From: Paenibacillus gallinarum
Lineage (GTDB): Bacteria; Bacillota; Bacilli; Paenibacillales; Paenibacillaceae
Assembly: GCF_014836635.1 (NCBI RefSeq)
Contig: NZ_JACSQL010000003.1
Span: 186,001 to 250,000, forward strand
Length of the DNA stretch: 64,000 nt
Direction: 5' to 3'
Shown here: in pieces, positions 25,190 through 34,307 of the stretch
Layout: each line of letters opens with the position of its first letter
Position numbering within the stretch: the first letter of the stretch is position 1
The notes under the pieces: model-generated
The model's input: only the letters and a program-made list of their open reading frames with translations
What the model was told of the DNA's origin: nothing
Databases searched by the model: none
Position numbers and translations under genes: made by a program

Positions 25190-27618
25190 ATAAAACGTTA
25201 GCAAAAGATACGGCTCACAAAACTGCTTCTAGGACGATTTCAAAAGCCGCCGTTATAGGGTCCGGTGTCATGGGGTCGGGGATTGCAGCCCATCTGGCCA
25301 ATGCAGGCATTCCTTGTTTATTGCTTGATGTTGTTCCGAGATCGTTAAGCCCAGAGGATGAAAAAGCAGGGTTAAGCCTTGCGGATCCTAAGTTTAGAAA
25401 TAAACTGGCGGCAAAAGCAATTGCAGCTCTTCCTAAATCCAGTTCGGCTCCGCTTTATGCGGCAGATTTTATAGAGCGAATTACACCGGGGAATACAGAA
25501 GATCATTTCCATCTACTAAAAGATGTGGACTGGATTATCGAAGTGGTGACGGAAAAGCTCGACATAAAGAAATCCATTCTAAAACAGATTGAAGGAGTGG
25601 TAAAAGAAGGAACGATCGTAAGTACCAACACTTCGGGAATCTCGGTTAATGCGATGGTGGAGGACTGCAACGAAAATTTCCGCAGGAATTTTATTGGAAC
25701 TCATTTCTTTAACCCTCCTAGACATATGAAGCTGCTCGAGATCATTCCTGGATTTGATACCGATCCGCAGATCACAGCATTTATGGCGGACTTCTGTTCA
25801 AGAAGGCTTGGCAAAGGGGTTGTGCTTGCAAAAGATACACCTAATTTTATATCCAATCGTATTGGCACGTATGGACTGCTCGTTACTTTACATGAAATGA
25901 AAGAGAACAACTATACCGTAGAAGAGGTAGATGCAGCTACGGGTCCTGTTCTTGGCAGGCCGAAAAGCGCGACCTTCCGAACCCTGGATCTTGTGGGAAT
26001 CGATACGTTTGTTCATGTTGCTCAGAATGTATACGACAGCGTTCCAGACGGACCTGAGAAAGACATTTTCGCTGTACCTGATGTCCTAAATGAATTGGTA
26101 GCAAAAGGTTGGATTGGAGAAAAGGGCGGCCAAGGTTTCTATAAGAAAGTGAAAGGGGAGCAAGGGAGCAAAATACTCTCACTTGATCTGTCCACGATGG
26201 ACTATAATCCAAGCGCAAAAATTAGATCTGCTTCCATCGAAGCTGCAAAAGCGGTAAAAGGTTCAAAGAAGAAAATAAAAGCATTCCTTGCCACCAATGA
26301 CCGTTATTCGGAACTCGCTTGGAATGTGCTTAAACAAGTACTGATTTATTCTGCTGAAAAATTAGGAGAAATCGCGGATTCCATTGAAGATATCGATAAT
26401 GCAATGAAATGGGGTTTTAATTGGGAACTTGGACCATTTGAAACTTGGGATCTGATTGGATTACCCGAATCCGTACAGCGGATGGAAGCAGAAGGTCTTG
26501 TCGTACCAACTTGGGTCAAAGAGTGGATCGCCGCGGGTAACAAGTCTTTCTATGAGCAAAAAGATGGAGCTGTACTCCACTTCTATAAAGGAGCTTACAA
26601 AGAAGTCGAAACACAGCCAGAACGGATCTCACTTCAAAGCTTAAAGGCACAGAACAAGATCATTCGCCAAAACTCGGGTGCGAACCTGATTGATCTTGGA
26701 GATGACGTCGCTTGTCTGGAGTTTACTTCGCCGAACAATGCCATTGGTGCAGATATTCTAGTCATGATCCAGCAAAGTGCCGAGGAAGTGAGAAATAATT
26801 ATCGCGGACTTGTTATTGCGAATGAAGGACGTAACTTCTGTGTGGGCGCCAATCTGATGCTCATGCTGATGGAAGCCCAAAGTGGGGACTGGGATGAAGT
26901 GGATGATATCATCCGTTTATTCCAAGGCAGTATGATGAAATTAAAAGGTCTTGAAAAACCGGTTGTGGCAGCACCTCACCGAATGACACTAGGCGGCGGT
27001 GTGGAGGCTTGCCTTCCAGCAGATCGCATTATTTTCTCCGCAGAATCTTACTTTGGTTTGGTCGAGACAGGTGTAGGACTCATTCCTGCGGGAGGCGGTT
27101 GTAAAGAACTAGCACTTATGACAAGTGACCGTTATCCAAGCCCAGATTCAGATCTTCAGCCTGAGTTAAACCGTATTTTTGAAATGATCGCAATGGCAAA
27201 AACATCAACGAGTGGTCATGAAGCGCTGCGTATGTATGGTCGTAGTCATGACAGTGTCGTTATGAATCAAGATTTCCGTATATACGAAGCAAAACAAGCG
27301 GTGCTTGAAATGGAGCGAGCAGGTTACCAACCAAAAATACCTGCTAAAGCAAGAGTAGCGGGAAGAGATGGCCGCGCGGTCCTGCAAGTGGGAGCACTTG
27401 GATTAAAAAACAGCGGGTATATTAGTGATCATGATTATTTGATTGCGAAGAAATTAGCACATATTCTGACCGGAGGAGATGTAGCTCCAGGAACAGTGGT
27501 TAGTGAACAATATTTGCTTGATCTGGAACGGGAAGCTTTCCTCAGTCTACTTGGAGAAGTGAAAACACAGCAACGTATGCAGCACATGTTATCCAAAGGC
27601 AAACCGCTACGTAACTGA
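25186..27618 (+). CDS. fadN: 3-hydroxyacyl-CoA dehydrogenase / enoyl-CoA hydratase
   Basis: This 810-residue bifunctional enzyme has an N-terminal NAD-dependent dehydrogenase (IGSGVMGSGIAAHL about 24-37, IVSTNTSGIS, THFFNPPRHMKLLE) and second dehydrogenase-type C-domain segments. A C-terminal crotonase domain follows (about 500-720: NEGRNFCVGANL, MTLGGGVEACLPADR). This dehydrogenase-first order is the Bacillus FadN arrangement, opposite to E. coli FadB. It performs the hydration and second oxidation of the beta-oxidation cycle. The ATGA overlap with fadF indicates coupling. Confidence 0.94.
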   Translation: MNKTLAKDTAHKTASRTISKAAVIGSGVMGSGIAAHLANAGIPCLLLDVVPRSLSPEDEKAGLSLADPKFRNKLAAKAIAALPKSSSAPLYAADFIERITPGNTEDHFHLLKDVDWIIEVVTEKLDIKKSILKQIEGVVKEGTIVSTNTSGISVNAMVEDCNENFRRNFIGTHFFNPPRHMKLLEIIPGFDTDPQITAFMADFCSRRLGKGVVLAKDTPNFISNRIGTYGLLVTLHEMKENNYTVEEVDAATGPVLGRPKSATFRTLDLVGIDTFVHVAQNVYDSVPDGPEKDIFAVPDVLNELVAKGWIGEKGGQGFYKKVKGEQGSKILSLDLSTMDYNPSAKIRSASIEAAKAVKGSKKKIKAFLATNDRYSELAWNVLKQVLIYSAEKLGEIADSIEDIDNAMKWGFNWELGPFETWDLIGLPESVQRMEAEGLVVPTWVKEWIAAGNKSFYEQKDGAVLHFYKGAYKEVETQPERISLQSLKAQNKIIRQNSGANLIDLGDDVACLEFTSPNNAIGADILVMIQQSAEEVRNNYRGLVIANEGRNFCVGANLMLMLMEAQSGDWDEVDDIIRLFQGSMMKLKGLEKPVVAAPHRMTLGGGVEACLPADRIIFSAESYFGLVETGVGLIPAGGGCKELALMTSDRYPSPDSDLQPELNRIFEMIAMAKTSTSGHEALRMYGRSHDSVVMNQDFRIYEAKQAVLEMERAGYQPKIPAKARVAGRDGRAVLQVGALGLKNSGYISDHDYLIAKKLAHILTGGDVAPGTVVSEQYLLDLEREAFLSLLGEVKTQQRMQHMLSKGKPLRN

Positions 27619-27657
27619 ATCAAATTCATCATTTTGATGAGTTATGAAATTGATTCA
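27616..27657. repeat. Dispersed inverted element, full copy (b)
   Basis: The left arm TGAATCAAATTCATC and right arm ATGAAATTGATTCA enclose a TTTTGATGAG centre. It overlaps the fadN stop codon and lies 35 bp before fadA. It is related to the element at 37003-37048. Confidence 0.6.
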
Positions 27658-27692
27658 ACTAGTCTTTTAATCCAAAAGATGAGGTGAAAATC

Positions 27693-28898
27693 ATGAGAGA
27701 AGCCGTGATTGTATCGCTGGCTCGTACTGCGATCGGGAAAGCGAAGAAGGGGAGTTTCGCACAGACGAGAGTAGAAGATCTAGGAAAAGCGGTACTCGAA
27801 GCCGTTATTGACCGTGCACCCGGACTGCAAAAAGAAGACGTGGACGATATCATCCTTGGTTGTGCAATGCCTGAGGGTGAGCAAGGTTTAAATGTAGCAA
27901 GGATTATTTCGCTATATGCAGGGTACCCGGTTACAGTTCCTGCGCTGACGGTCAATCGCTTCTGTTCATCTGGCTTACAAGCCATTTCTTTTGCTGCAGA
28001 GCGTATTATGCTTGGGCACGCAGATGTCATCATTGCTGGCGGTGTGGAGAGCATGAGTCATGTTCCCATGACCGGGTTCAAACCTGCTCCTCATCACCGG
28101 ATTGTGGAAGATATGCCGGAAGTGTACATGGGTATGGGGCATACGGCAGAAGAGGTTGCACGAAGATTCGGTGTGGATCGCGAAGCGCAGGATGCCTTTG
28201 CCGTAGGAAGTCACCGCAAAGCAGCAGTAGCCATTGCTTCCGGTAGATTCCGAGAAGAAATCGTACCTGTCACTGTAGCCGCCACTTCAGTAGACGAACA
28301 GGGGAGAGTGCGCAGCCGTACCTTCACTTTTGATACCGATGAAGGTGTACGCAAAGATACTTCAATGGAAGGACTCGGTCGTCTCAGACCTGCATTTTCC
28401 ATCAAAGGTACCGTAACCGCAGGCAATGCTTCTCAGACCAGTGACGGAGCTGCAGCTGTTGCAGTGATGAGCCGGGAAAAAGCGCAGGAACTTGGGCTTA
28501 CACCGCTTGCTACTTTTCGTTCATTTGCCCTTGCCGGGGTAGAGCCGGAGGTGATGGGAGTAGGTCCCGTCGAAGCGATTCCCAAAGCACTAAAAATGGC
28601 TGGAATCGAAAAAGACGATGTAAATCTCTTTGAAATAAATGAAGCTTTTGCATCGCAATGCCTTCATATCATTCGAGCCTTGGAACTCGATGAAAACAAG
28701 GTGAATGTGAACGGAGGGGCGATTGCCCTGGGTCACCCTCTAGGTTGTACAGGTGCTAAACTTACAGTCAGCTTGATCTCCGAACTGGCTAGGCGGGGAG
28801 GAGGATACGGTGTAGTAAGTATGTGTATCGGCGGAGGGATGGGAGCCGCAGGGGTGTTTGAAGTCCACCCACAGAAACAGTTCAGTATGGGGTATTAA
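27693..28898 (+). CDS. fadA: Acetyl-CoA acyltransferase (3-ketoacyl-CoA thiolase)
   Basis: This 401-residue thiolase has the acyl-accepting Cys in [11 protein letters not shown] (about residue 90), NEAFASQC, the His motif [15 protein letters not shown] and the C-terminal [10 protein letters not shown]. It performs the final thiolytic step of beta-oxidation. I start at ATG 27693, with GATGAGGTG 7 nt upstream; the GTG at 27684 lies in that site. It follows fadN in the operon. The next gene, fadE, is unusually far away (570 bp). Confidence 0.94.
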   Translation: MREAVIVSLARTAIGKAKKGSFAQTRVEDLGKAVLEAVIDRAPGLQKEDVDDIILGCAMPEGEQGLNVARIISLYAGYPVTVPALTVNRFCSSGLQAISFAAERIMLGHADVIIAGGVESMSHVPMTGFKPAPHHRIVEDMPEVYMGMGHTAEEVARRFGVDREAQDAFAVGSHRKAAVAIASGRFREEIVPVTVAATSVDEQGRVRSRTFTFDTDEGVRKDTSMEGLGRLRPAFSIKGTVTAGNASQTSDGAAAVAVMSREKAQELGLTPLATFRSFALAGVEPEVMGVGPVEAIPKALKMAGIEKDDVNLFEINEAFASQCLHIIRALELDENKVNVNGGAIALGHPLGCTGAKLTVSLISELARRGGGYGVVSMCIGGGMGAAGVFEVHPQKQFSMGY

Positions 28899-28990
28899 GG
28901 ATGCGATGAGCCGACGTCGAGGTTTTAAGTCGAGGCCGAAAGCAAAAATGGAAGCGGAACGAAGCCCAAGCTGATTCTTATTACCTCATT

Positions 28991-29056
28991 ACTCATACTC
29001 TTACTCGCACTTACACTCACACTCGTACTCGCACTTGCACTTGAACTCGCACTAAG
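28991..29056 (+). repeat. Hexanucleotide repeat, ACTnnn x 11
   Basis: Eleven consecutive 6-bp units of the form ACTCnn/ACTTnn (ACTCAT, ACTCTT, ACTCGC, ACTTAC and so on) lie in the fadA-fadE gap. No gene or start codon is associated with them. Confidence 0.8.
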
Positions 29057-29107
29057 TAGTTCACTTTACCAAGGCAGTTTCAAGAAGAGAAACCTTGAAA
29101 CTCGCCC

Positions 29108-29136
29108 CTGCCTACACCAAATTTGTGTAGGAGCAG
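29108..29136. repeat. Short hairpin in fadA-fadE gap
   Basis: CCTACAC and GTGTAGG arms around CAAATTT, extended by CTG/CAG. There is no T run, so it is not a standard terminator. Confidence 0.5.
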
Positions 29137-29210
29137 TATGTCTTTTAGGCGGTACCCAACCCTGCTTGCGTAGAAAGCGGAATCGTCCTGAAGAAGCGAA
29201 GCGCTCGCCT

Positions 29211-29261
29211 TTGAATCTGGATTTCAACCTTACCCCATTCCATCAAGAAATCCAGATTCAA
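29211..29261. repeat. Perfect 15-bp inverted repeat in fadA-fadE gap
   Basis: TTGAATCTGGATTTC at 29211-29225 and its exact complement at 29247-29261 flank a 21-nt loop. It would form a very stable mRNA hairpin without a T tract. It may stabilise or process the operon mRNA, or be part of a dispersed element. Confidence 0.75.
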
Positions 29262-29277
29262 CAGCGATCGTAAGGAT

Positions 29278-29425
29278 GATCCGCATTCGAAGCACCGCTT
29301 AACGATGCTCAGCCGATCCGCATTCGAAGCAACGTTCAACGATGCTCAGCCGATCCGCATTCGAAGCACCACCCAACGATGCTCGGCCAATCCGCATTCG
29401 AAGCACCACCCAACGATGCTAGACC
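29278..29425. repeat. Four tandem 37-bp repeats
   Basis: Units start at 29278, 29315, 29352 and 29389, each built on ATCCGCATTCGAAGCA followed by a variable 7 bases and CAACGATGCT. They are adjacent without spacers, so this is not a CRISPR array. The unit length is not a multiple of three, and no gene uses it. The array ends 43 bp before fadE. Confidence 0.85.
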
Positions 29426-29468
29426 GATCTGATCCACCACAAATTCCCTCCTGGAAGGAGAATAACCC

Positions 29469-31259
29469 ATGACTGACAACCAAACCAAAGAACCAAAAAT
29501 CAAAGGCGGAAGTTTTATCATCGATAACGTAGATATTAATCGCATCGTAACCCCCGAGGATTTTACCGAAGAACACCGCATGATTGGAGAAACGGTTCGC
29601 GATTTTATTGATGGCGAAGTCATTCCTAGAGATGAGGAACTAGAGAAATTAAATTATGACCTGACCGTAGAGCTGCTTCAAAAAGCGGGAGAGCTTGGAC
29701 TTCTTGGAGCAGATGTTCCTGAGATTTTTGGAGGAATTGGTCTAGATAAAGTAAGCTCAACAATCATTACCGAGTATTTTTCCAAAAGTTCAGGGTTTGC
29801 CCTATCCTTTGGTGCTCATGTCGGAATCGGGACGCTGCCCATCGTTTACTTTGGTACAGCGGAGCAGAAGCATAAATATTTACCCGACTTAGCAAGCGGA
29901 GCGAAAATTGCTGCTTACTGTCTGACCGAGCCAACATCTGGTTCAGATGCCCTGGCTGCGAAAACAACAGCTCGTCTCTCGGAGGACGGAGAGTACTATA
30001 TTTTAAATGGATCCAAATTATATATCACGAATGCGGGATTTGCCGATATTTTCATTGTCTATGCGAAGGTGGAGGGAGAGCATTTTACTGCTTTTATTGT
30101 AGAGAAAGAGATGGAAGGATTTACGATCGGGCCGGAGGAAAAGAAAATGGGAATCAAAAGTTCCTCTACACGTCCGCTCTTTTTTGAAGATGTGAAAGTC
30201 CCCAAAGAAAATTTACTCGGAGAAATTGGAAAAGGTCACCGGATCGCTTTTAATATTCTTAACATCGGTCGGTATAAACTGGCGGCAGGTACCGTGGGTG
30301 CGTCGAAAGAATCGATAGAACTCAGTGCCAAGTATGCGAATACGCGCAAACAATTTGAAACCCCGATCTCGAGCTTCCCACTCATACGTAAAAAACTGGC
30401 TGAAATGAATATTATTACTTTTGTGATGGAAAGTATGGTGTATCGTACAGCGGGGCTGTTGGATGAAGCTCTCGCAGACATTGATTACAATCATCCTGAT
30501 GCAGGTGTTCACTCAGCAAACGCAATTTCGGATTATGCCATTGAGTGCTCGATCAATAAGGTGTTTTCTTCAGAAGGTCTCGATTTTATTGCAGATGAAG
30601 GAGTCCAGATTCATGGAGGGTATGGATACATTCAGGAATATAAAATTGAACGAATCTACCGAGATTCCCGTATTAATCGAATTTTTGAAGGAACGAATGA
30701 GATTAATCGCCTCCTAATACCAGGTACCTTAGTGAAAAAAGCGTTGAAAGGGGAAATCGCCCTTCTGCAAAAAGCACAAGATCTGCAAGGTGAACTGCTG
30801 CAAATGGTTCCGGCACAGGAATATGAAGGGGTGCTCGGACAAGAGGAACACATTCTGGATATGGTGAAGAAAATATTCCTGCTCACAGGCGGCTTTGCCG
30901 TGCAGAAACTAGGTACCAGCCTAGAGAAAGAACAAGAGACTTTGTCTAATCTAGCGGATATTTTAATTGATGTGTTTGCACTGGAAAGTGCGCTGCTTCG
31001 TACGAAGAAACAACTAGCCCGCGTATCAGAAGAAAAAGCCATGAACATGGTGGAGATGACCAAAGTGTATGCTTATGAAGCCCTGCAAAGAGCGGAAGCT
31101 ACCGCCAAGGAAACACTCACCTCTCTTGAATCCGGTGATATGCTCCGTATGCAGTTATCTGTGCTGAAGAAGCTAACAAAATTAAGTCCGGTAGACAAGG
31201 TAGCACTGAAACGCAGCATTGCTGCTAGGGTGGTAACAAACGAACGTTATACCGTATAA
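29469..31259 (+). CDS. fadE: Acyl-CoA dehydrogenase
   Basis: This 596-residue flavoenzyme is of Bacillus FadE length, longer than short-chain enzymes because of a C-terminal helical extension (about 420-596). Conserved parts include YCLTEPTSGSDA, GSKLYITNAG, QIHGGYGYIQEY and NRIFEGTNEINR. It catalyses the first oxidation of acyl-CoA and passes electrons to ETF. The start at ATG 29469 follows CTGGAAGGAGAA. It is separated from fadA by the repeat-rich gap, which may uncouple its expression from the genes before it. Confidence 0.94.
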   Translation: MTDNQTKEPKIKGGSFIIDNVDINRIVTPEDFTEEHRMIGETVRDFIDGEVIPRDEELEKLNYDLTVELLQKAGELGLLGADVPEIFGGIGLDKVSSTIITEYFSKSSGFALSFGAHVGIGTLPIVYFGTAEQKHKYLPDLASGAKIAAYCLTEPTSGSDALAAKTTARLSEDGEYYILNGSKLYITNAGFADIFIVYAKVEGEHFTAFIVEKEMEGFTIGPEEKKMGIKSSSTRPLFFEDVKVPKENLLGEIGKGHRIAFNILNIGRYKLAAGTVGASKESIELSAKYANTRKQFETPISSFPLIRKKLAEMNIITFVMESMVYRTAGLLDEALADIDYNHPDAGVHSANAISDYAIECSINKVFSSEGLDFIADEGVQIHGGYGYIQEYKIERIYRDSRINRIFEGTNEINRLLIPGTLVKKALKGEIALLQKAQDLQGELLQMVPAQEYEGVLGQEEHILDMVKKIFLLTGGFAVQKLGTSLEKEQETLSNLADILIDVFALESALLRTKKQLARVSEEKAMNMVEMTKVYAYEALQRAEATAKETLTSLESGDMLRMQLSVLKKLTKLSPVDKVALKRSIAARVVTNERYTV

Positions 31260-31348
31260 ACTGCGCATTATCTTTGCTAGATATAAAATGGTTTTGGATG
31301 AGGAGTAGGTCAGCAGGAAGCATTCCGAGAGGAAAGGATTGATATTCG

Positions 31349-33025
31349 ATGAATGCAAAGCCCTGGCTTCCGTATTACCCGACCGAAGTGGCCCCTAGTT
31401 TCGATTATCCTAAACAGAATCTGGCGCAGTTTCTGATCAGCTCTTCACAACAGTATCCGAACCGGCCGGCCATGTATTTTATGGGAAAGACCATTCGTTA
31501 TAAAAAGCTCCTAGAGTCTGCTTACCGTATGGCAAACGCGCTGAAAAGTAAAGGACTTAAGAAGGGGGATCGGGTGGCTATTATGCTGCCCAATTGCCCG
31601 CAGGTTGTGATTGCATATTATGGGACCCTCCTTGCAGGAGGCATTGTTGTAATGACGAATCCGCTCTATGTAGAGCGGGAGCTGGCATATCAATTGCAGG
31701 ATTCAGGAGCGAAGATCATGATTACCCTGGATCAATTTTATTCAAAAGTTCAGAATGTTGCTGAGGAGACGATGATTGAGCATACGATTGTTACGGCGAT
31801 CCCCGATTACTTGCCTTTTATCAAAAAAATATTGTATCCATTCGTCGCCAAAAAACAAGGACCGTTGCCGCAAATCGAATACAGCCGTTCCGTACATTCA
31901 TTTACAGCACTTCTTGCTTCAGCGGACGATGCTCCTTGTTGCGAAAAGGTGAATGCAGATCATGAACTAGCATTGTTACAGTACACCGGCGGGACGACAG
32001 GTGTCCCTAAAGGGGTCATGTTAACCCACACGAATCTCATTGCCAATACCATCCAATCCGCCAATTGGTGTTATCAGGTGGAGAATGGCAAAGAACGATA
32101 TTTAGCTGTACTGCCTTGTTTTCATGTGTTTGGGCTTACTACGCTTCTCAGCCAAGGGGTCTACCGTGCAGGGATGCTAATCCTCATACCTAAATTCGAT
32201 CTGAATTCCCTTCTCAAAATCATCGATAAGAAAAAACCAACCCTTTTTCCAGGAGCACCGACGATGTATATTGCCCTTATTAATCATCCTAAGATAAAAG
32301 AGTACGACTTATCCTCGATTAATGCCTGTATCAGCGGCTCATCTGCGCTTCCGCTTGAAGTGCAAGATCGTTTTGAGGAGCTGACAAAAGGGAAATTAAT
32401 CGAAGGTTACGGACTTACGGAAGCTTCGCCAGTAACGCATGTAAACCCGATATGGGGGAGAAGAAAGATAGGAACGATTGGAATTCCGGTTCCTGACACC
32501 GAAGCGAAAGTGGTGAATCCAGTTACAGGTGAAGAAGTTCTGCCCGGGGAAGTAGGGGAACTCATTGTCAAAGGACCGCAGGTGATGAAGGGATATTGGA
32601 ATAGGCCAGAAGATACTTTTGATACGATTCGAAATGGCTGGTTATTTACCGGTGACATGGCAACCATGGATGAGGAAGGCTATTTTTCGATCATTGACCG
32701 GAAAAAGGATATGATTATTGCAAGCGGTTTCAATATTTATCCGCGTGAAATAGAAGAAGTTCTTTACGAACATCCCGCAGTAAAAGAGGCTGTCGTAATA
32801 GGGATAAAAGACGCGTACCGCGGTGAAACAGTGAAAGCCTATATTGTCCTTAAGGATGGAAAGACGCCTGATCCAAAAGATATCGAAATGTTCTGTCGTT
32901 CCCAGCTTGCAGCTTATAAAGTGCCTAGACACTATGTATTCCGTGAATCACTTCCGAAGACCCTTGTAGGTAAAGTATTGCGCCGTAAATTACTTGAGGA
33001 AGAGGAAGAAACTCCGGCAGGTTGA
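31349..33025 (+). CDS. lcfA: Long-chain fatty-acid-CoA ligase
   Basis: This 558-residue ANL-family ligase has P-loop YTGGTTGVPKGVMLTH (about 211-226), EGYGLTEASP, TGDMATMDEEGYFSIIDRKKDMI and the C-terminal catalytic Lys in KTLVGKVLRR. Length and motifs match Bacillus LcfA. It activates fatty acids to acyl-CoA, feeding the genes just upstream and producing the ligand of FadR. It lies 89 bp after fadE on the same strand; I saw no terminator between them. Confidence 0.9.
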   Translation: MNAKPWLPYYPTEVAPSFDYPKQNLAQFLISSSQQYPNRPAMYFMGKTIRYKKLLESAYRMANALKSKGLKKGDRVAIMLPNCPQVVIAYYGTLLAGGIVVMTNPLYVERELAYQLQDSGAKIMITLDQFYSKVQNVAEETMIEHTIVTAIPDYLPFIKKILYPFVAKKQGPLPQIEYSRSVHSFTALLASADDAPCCEKVNADHELALLQYTGGTTGVPKGVMLTHTNLIANTIQSANWCYQVENGKERYLAVLPCFHVFGLTTLLSQGVYRAGMLILIPKFDLNSLLKIIDKKKPTLFPGAPTMYIALINHPKIKEYDLSSINACISGSSALPLEVQDRFEELTKGKLIEGYGLTEASPVTHVNPIWGRRKIGTIGIPVPDTEAKVVNPVTGEEVLPGEVGELIVKGPQVMKGYWNRPEDTFDTIRNGWLFTGDMATMDEEGYFSIIDRKKDMIIASGFNIYPREIEEVLYEHPAVKEAVVIGIKDAYRGETVKAYIVLKDGKTPDPKDIEMFCRSQLAAYKVPRHYVFRESLPKTLVGKVLRRKLLEEEEETPAG

Positions 33026-33066
33026 AAATATGGTGGCTTATCGGATAGAGAAGGAGGCACTTTTAG

Positions 33067-33480
33067 ATGGAGAGCATGGAAGGAAAGCAGTATATAGAGT
33101 CTTTGACGAAGGCGGCAGAACCCACTTTTTGGGGATACCTTGGCTGTGAGCTTACAGCCATTCAAACTGATGAAGTGGTGGTTACGCTTGATACGAAGCT
33201 GCACCATTTGAATCTCATGGGAATTGTTCATGGGGGTGTTCTTTCTTCGCTGATGGATAACGCAATGGGGATTGCAGTGATGATAAGGCGTCCCGGAGAA
33301 GCTTCGGTAACCAGTAACCTGAATGTGCATTTCGTTAAACCGGCGAAGAAAGGACTGCTTACCGTTACCGCAAAAATAGTTCATGAAACCGGACGATCAC
33401 TAACGACCGAATCACGAATTGTAGATTGTGACCATGAACTGGTTGCACTGAGTACGGGATCGTTCCGAATTACGAAATAG
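33067..33480 (+). CDS. PaaI-type hotdog thioesterase
   Basis: This 137-residue single hotdog domain carries the PaaI/YiiD-type active-site stretch GIVHGGVLSSLMDNAMG (about 57-73), with the Asp on the central helix. It probably hydrolyses acyl-CoA or aryl-CoA thioesters and releases free CoA when beta-oxidation stalls. It is the last gene of the fad cluster, 41 bp after the ligase, preceded by GAGAAGGAGG and followed by a terminator. Confidence 0.88.
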   Translation: MESMEGKQYIESLTKAAEPTFWGYLGCELTAIQTDEVVVTLDTKLHHLNLMGIVHGGVLSSLMDNAMGIAVMIRRPGEASVTSNLNVHFVKPAKKGLLTVTAKIVHETGRSLTTESRIVDCDHELVALSTGSFRITK

Positions 33481-33549
33481 AATGAAGCGTGAACACGGCA
33501 TAAGAGATAAATAAGTAGCATTGATTAATCACGTATTATAACGAATTGA

Positions 33550-33597
33550 AAAAAGAGCGTTTCTGCCAAATACCATGGCGGAAACGCTCTTTTCTAC
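33550..33597. terminator. Bidirectional intrinsic terminator
   Basis: AAAAGAGCGTTTC.GCC pairs with GGC.GAAACGCTCTTTT. It ends the fad cluster and the convergent resolvase-like gene. Confidence 0.9.
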
Positions 33598-33614
33598 TTG
33601 CGAATAGGAAATCA

Positions 33615-34163
33615 CTAATTCTCAGAGTCCAAATAACGATACAGCGTCGATTTGCTGATTCCTGTTTCCTCTCGAATTTGGGCGAGACTATACTGATTGC
33701 TTTGATACATAACGATTGCTCTTTTTACATTATCATCTGCTTTACGAGGCCGTCCTGGGTGATTGCCTTTTTGTTTTGCTTCATAAAGTCCTTTTTTCGT
33801 CTTCTCACTAATGACATCACTTTGAAAATCCACTAAATGTTTAACGATCTCGGGAAAAGGATATCCTTCGGATTTACTTGTATCGATCCCTTCGGTAAGA
33901 GAGCAGAGATGTGCTTGTTTCTCTTCCAGTTTTTGAAGTAGTTCTACAAGATGCCTGGTCGAATCGGCCAGGGCAAACAATTTGTATACAACGACGATAT
34001 CTCCTTTGCTGAGTTCATTCATTAATTGTTCGAGTTCATTTCTTCTTTTAGCGGATGCATGTTCTTCTATAACTATTTTATCACAGGACAATTGATCCAG
34101 AGCATCAGTCTGCATGTTCAAATTCTCGTCATCCTGATAGGGTCTCATATATCCGATACGCAT
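33615..34163 (-). CDS. Serine-resolvase-like protein lacking active-site residues
   Basis: This 182-residue protein has a resolvase N-domain fold (about 1-130) and a C-terminal Hin-type helix-turn-helix (SLAQIREETGISKSTLYRYL). In active enzymes the N-terminus reads YxRVSTxxQ; here it is GYMRPYQDDENLNMQ, so the nucleophilic Ser is Tyr. The DRLxR arginines are also replaced (KLFALADSTRHL). Recombination should therefore be impossible. A DNA-binding or regulatory role is inferred. There are no inverted repeats or transposon parts next to it. The gene is intact and ends at a shared terminator, suggesting it is maintained. Confidence 0.82.
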   Translation of the reverse strand: MRIGYMRPYQDDENLNMQTDALDQLSCDKIVIEEHASAKRRNELEQLMNELSKGDIVVVYKLFALADSTRHLVELLQKLEEKQAHLCSLTEGIDTSKSEGYPFPEIVKHLVDFQSDVISEKTKKGLYEAKQKGNHPGRPRKADDNVKRAIVMYQSNQYSLAQIREETGISKSTLYRYLDSEN

Positions 34164-34307
34164 AGGTTTTTCTCCTAAACTATACTTTTACTCATTATCA
34201 TAACATACTTCGCAGTATCAAAAAGGTTCCATTTAGGAACGATTCGTGATACACTCATGGAAAAATACTACATGATTTATATCACAGTGAAAAGGTGTGG
34301 AGTAAAG

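Noticed and set aside
29278..29425. CRISPR array
   Set aside because: The four units abut without spacers, and no cas gene is in the window.
29145..29623. Minus-strand ORFs with repeated Cys-Phe-Glu-Cys-Gly peptides
   Set aside because: They are by-products of the 37-bp tandem repeats and overlap the start of fadE. The period is not a multiple of three, so each unit shifts frame.
33615..34163. Active transposon resolvase or invertase
   Set aside because: The catalytic Ser and active-site Arg are replaced, and no terminal inverted repeats or transposase genes are nearby.
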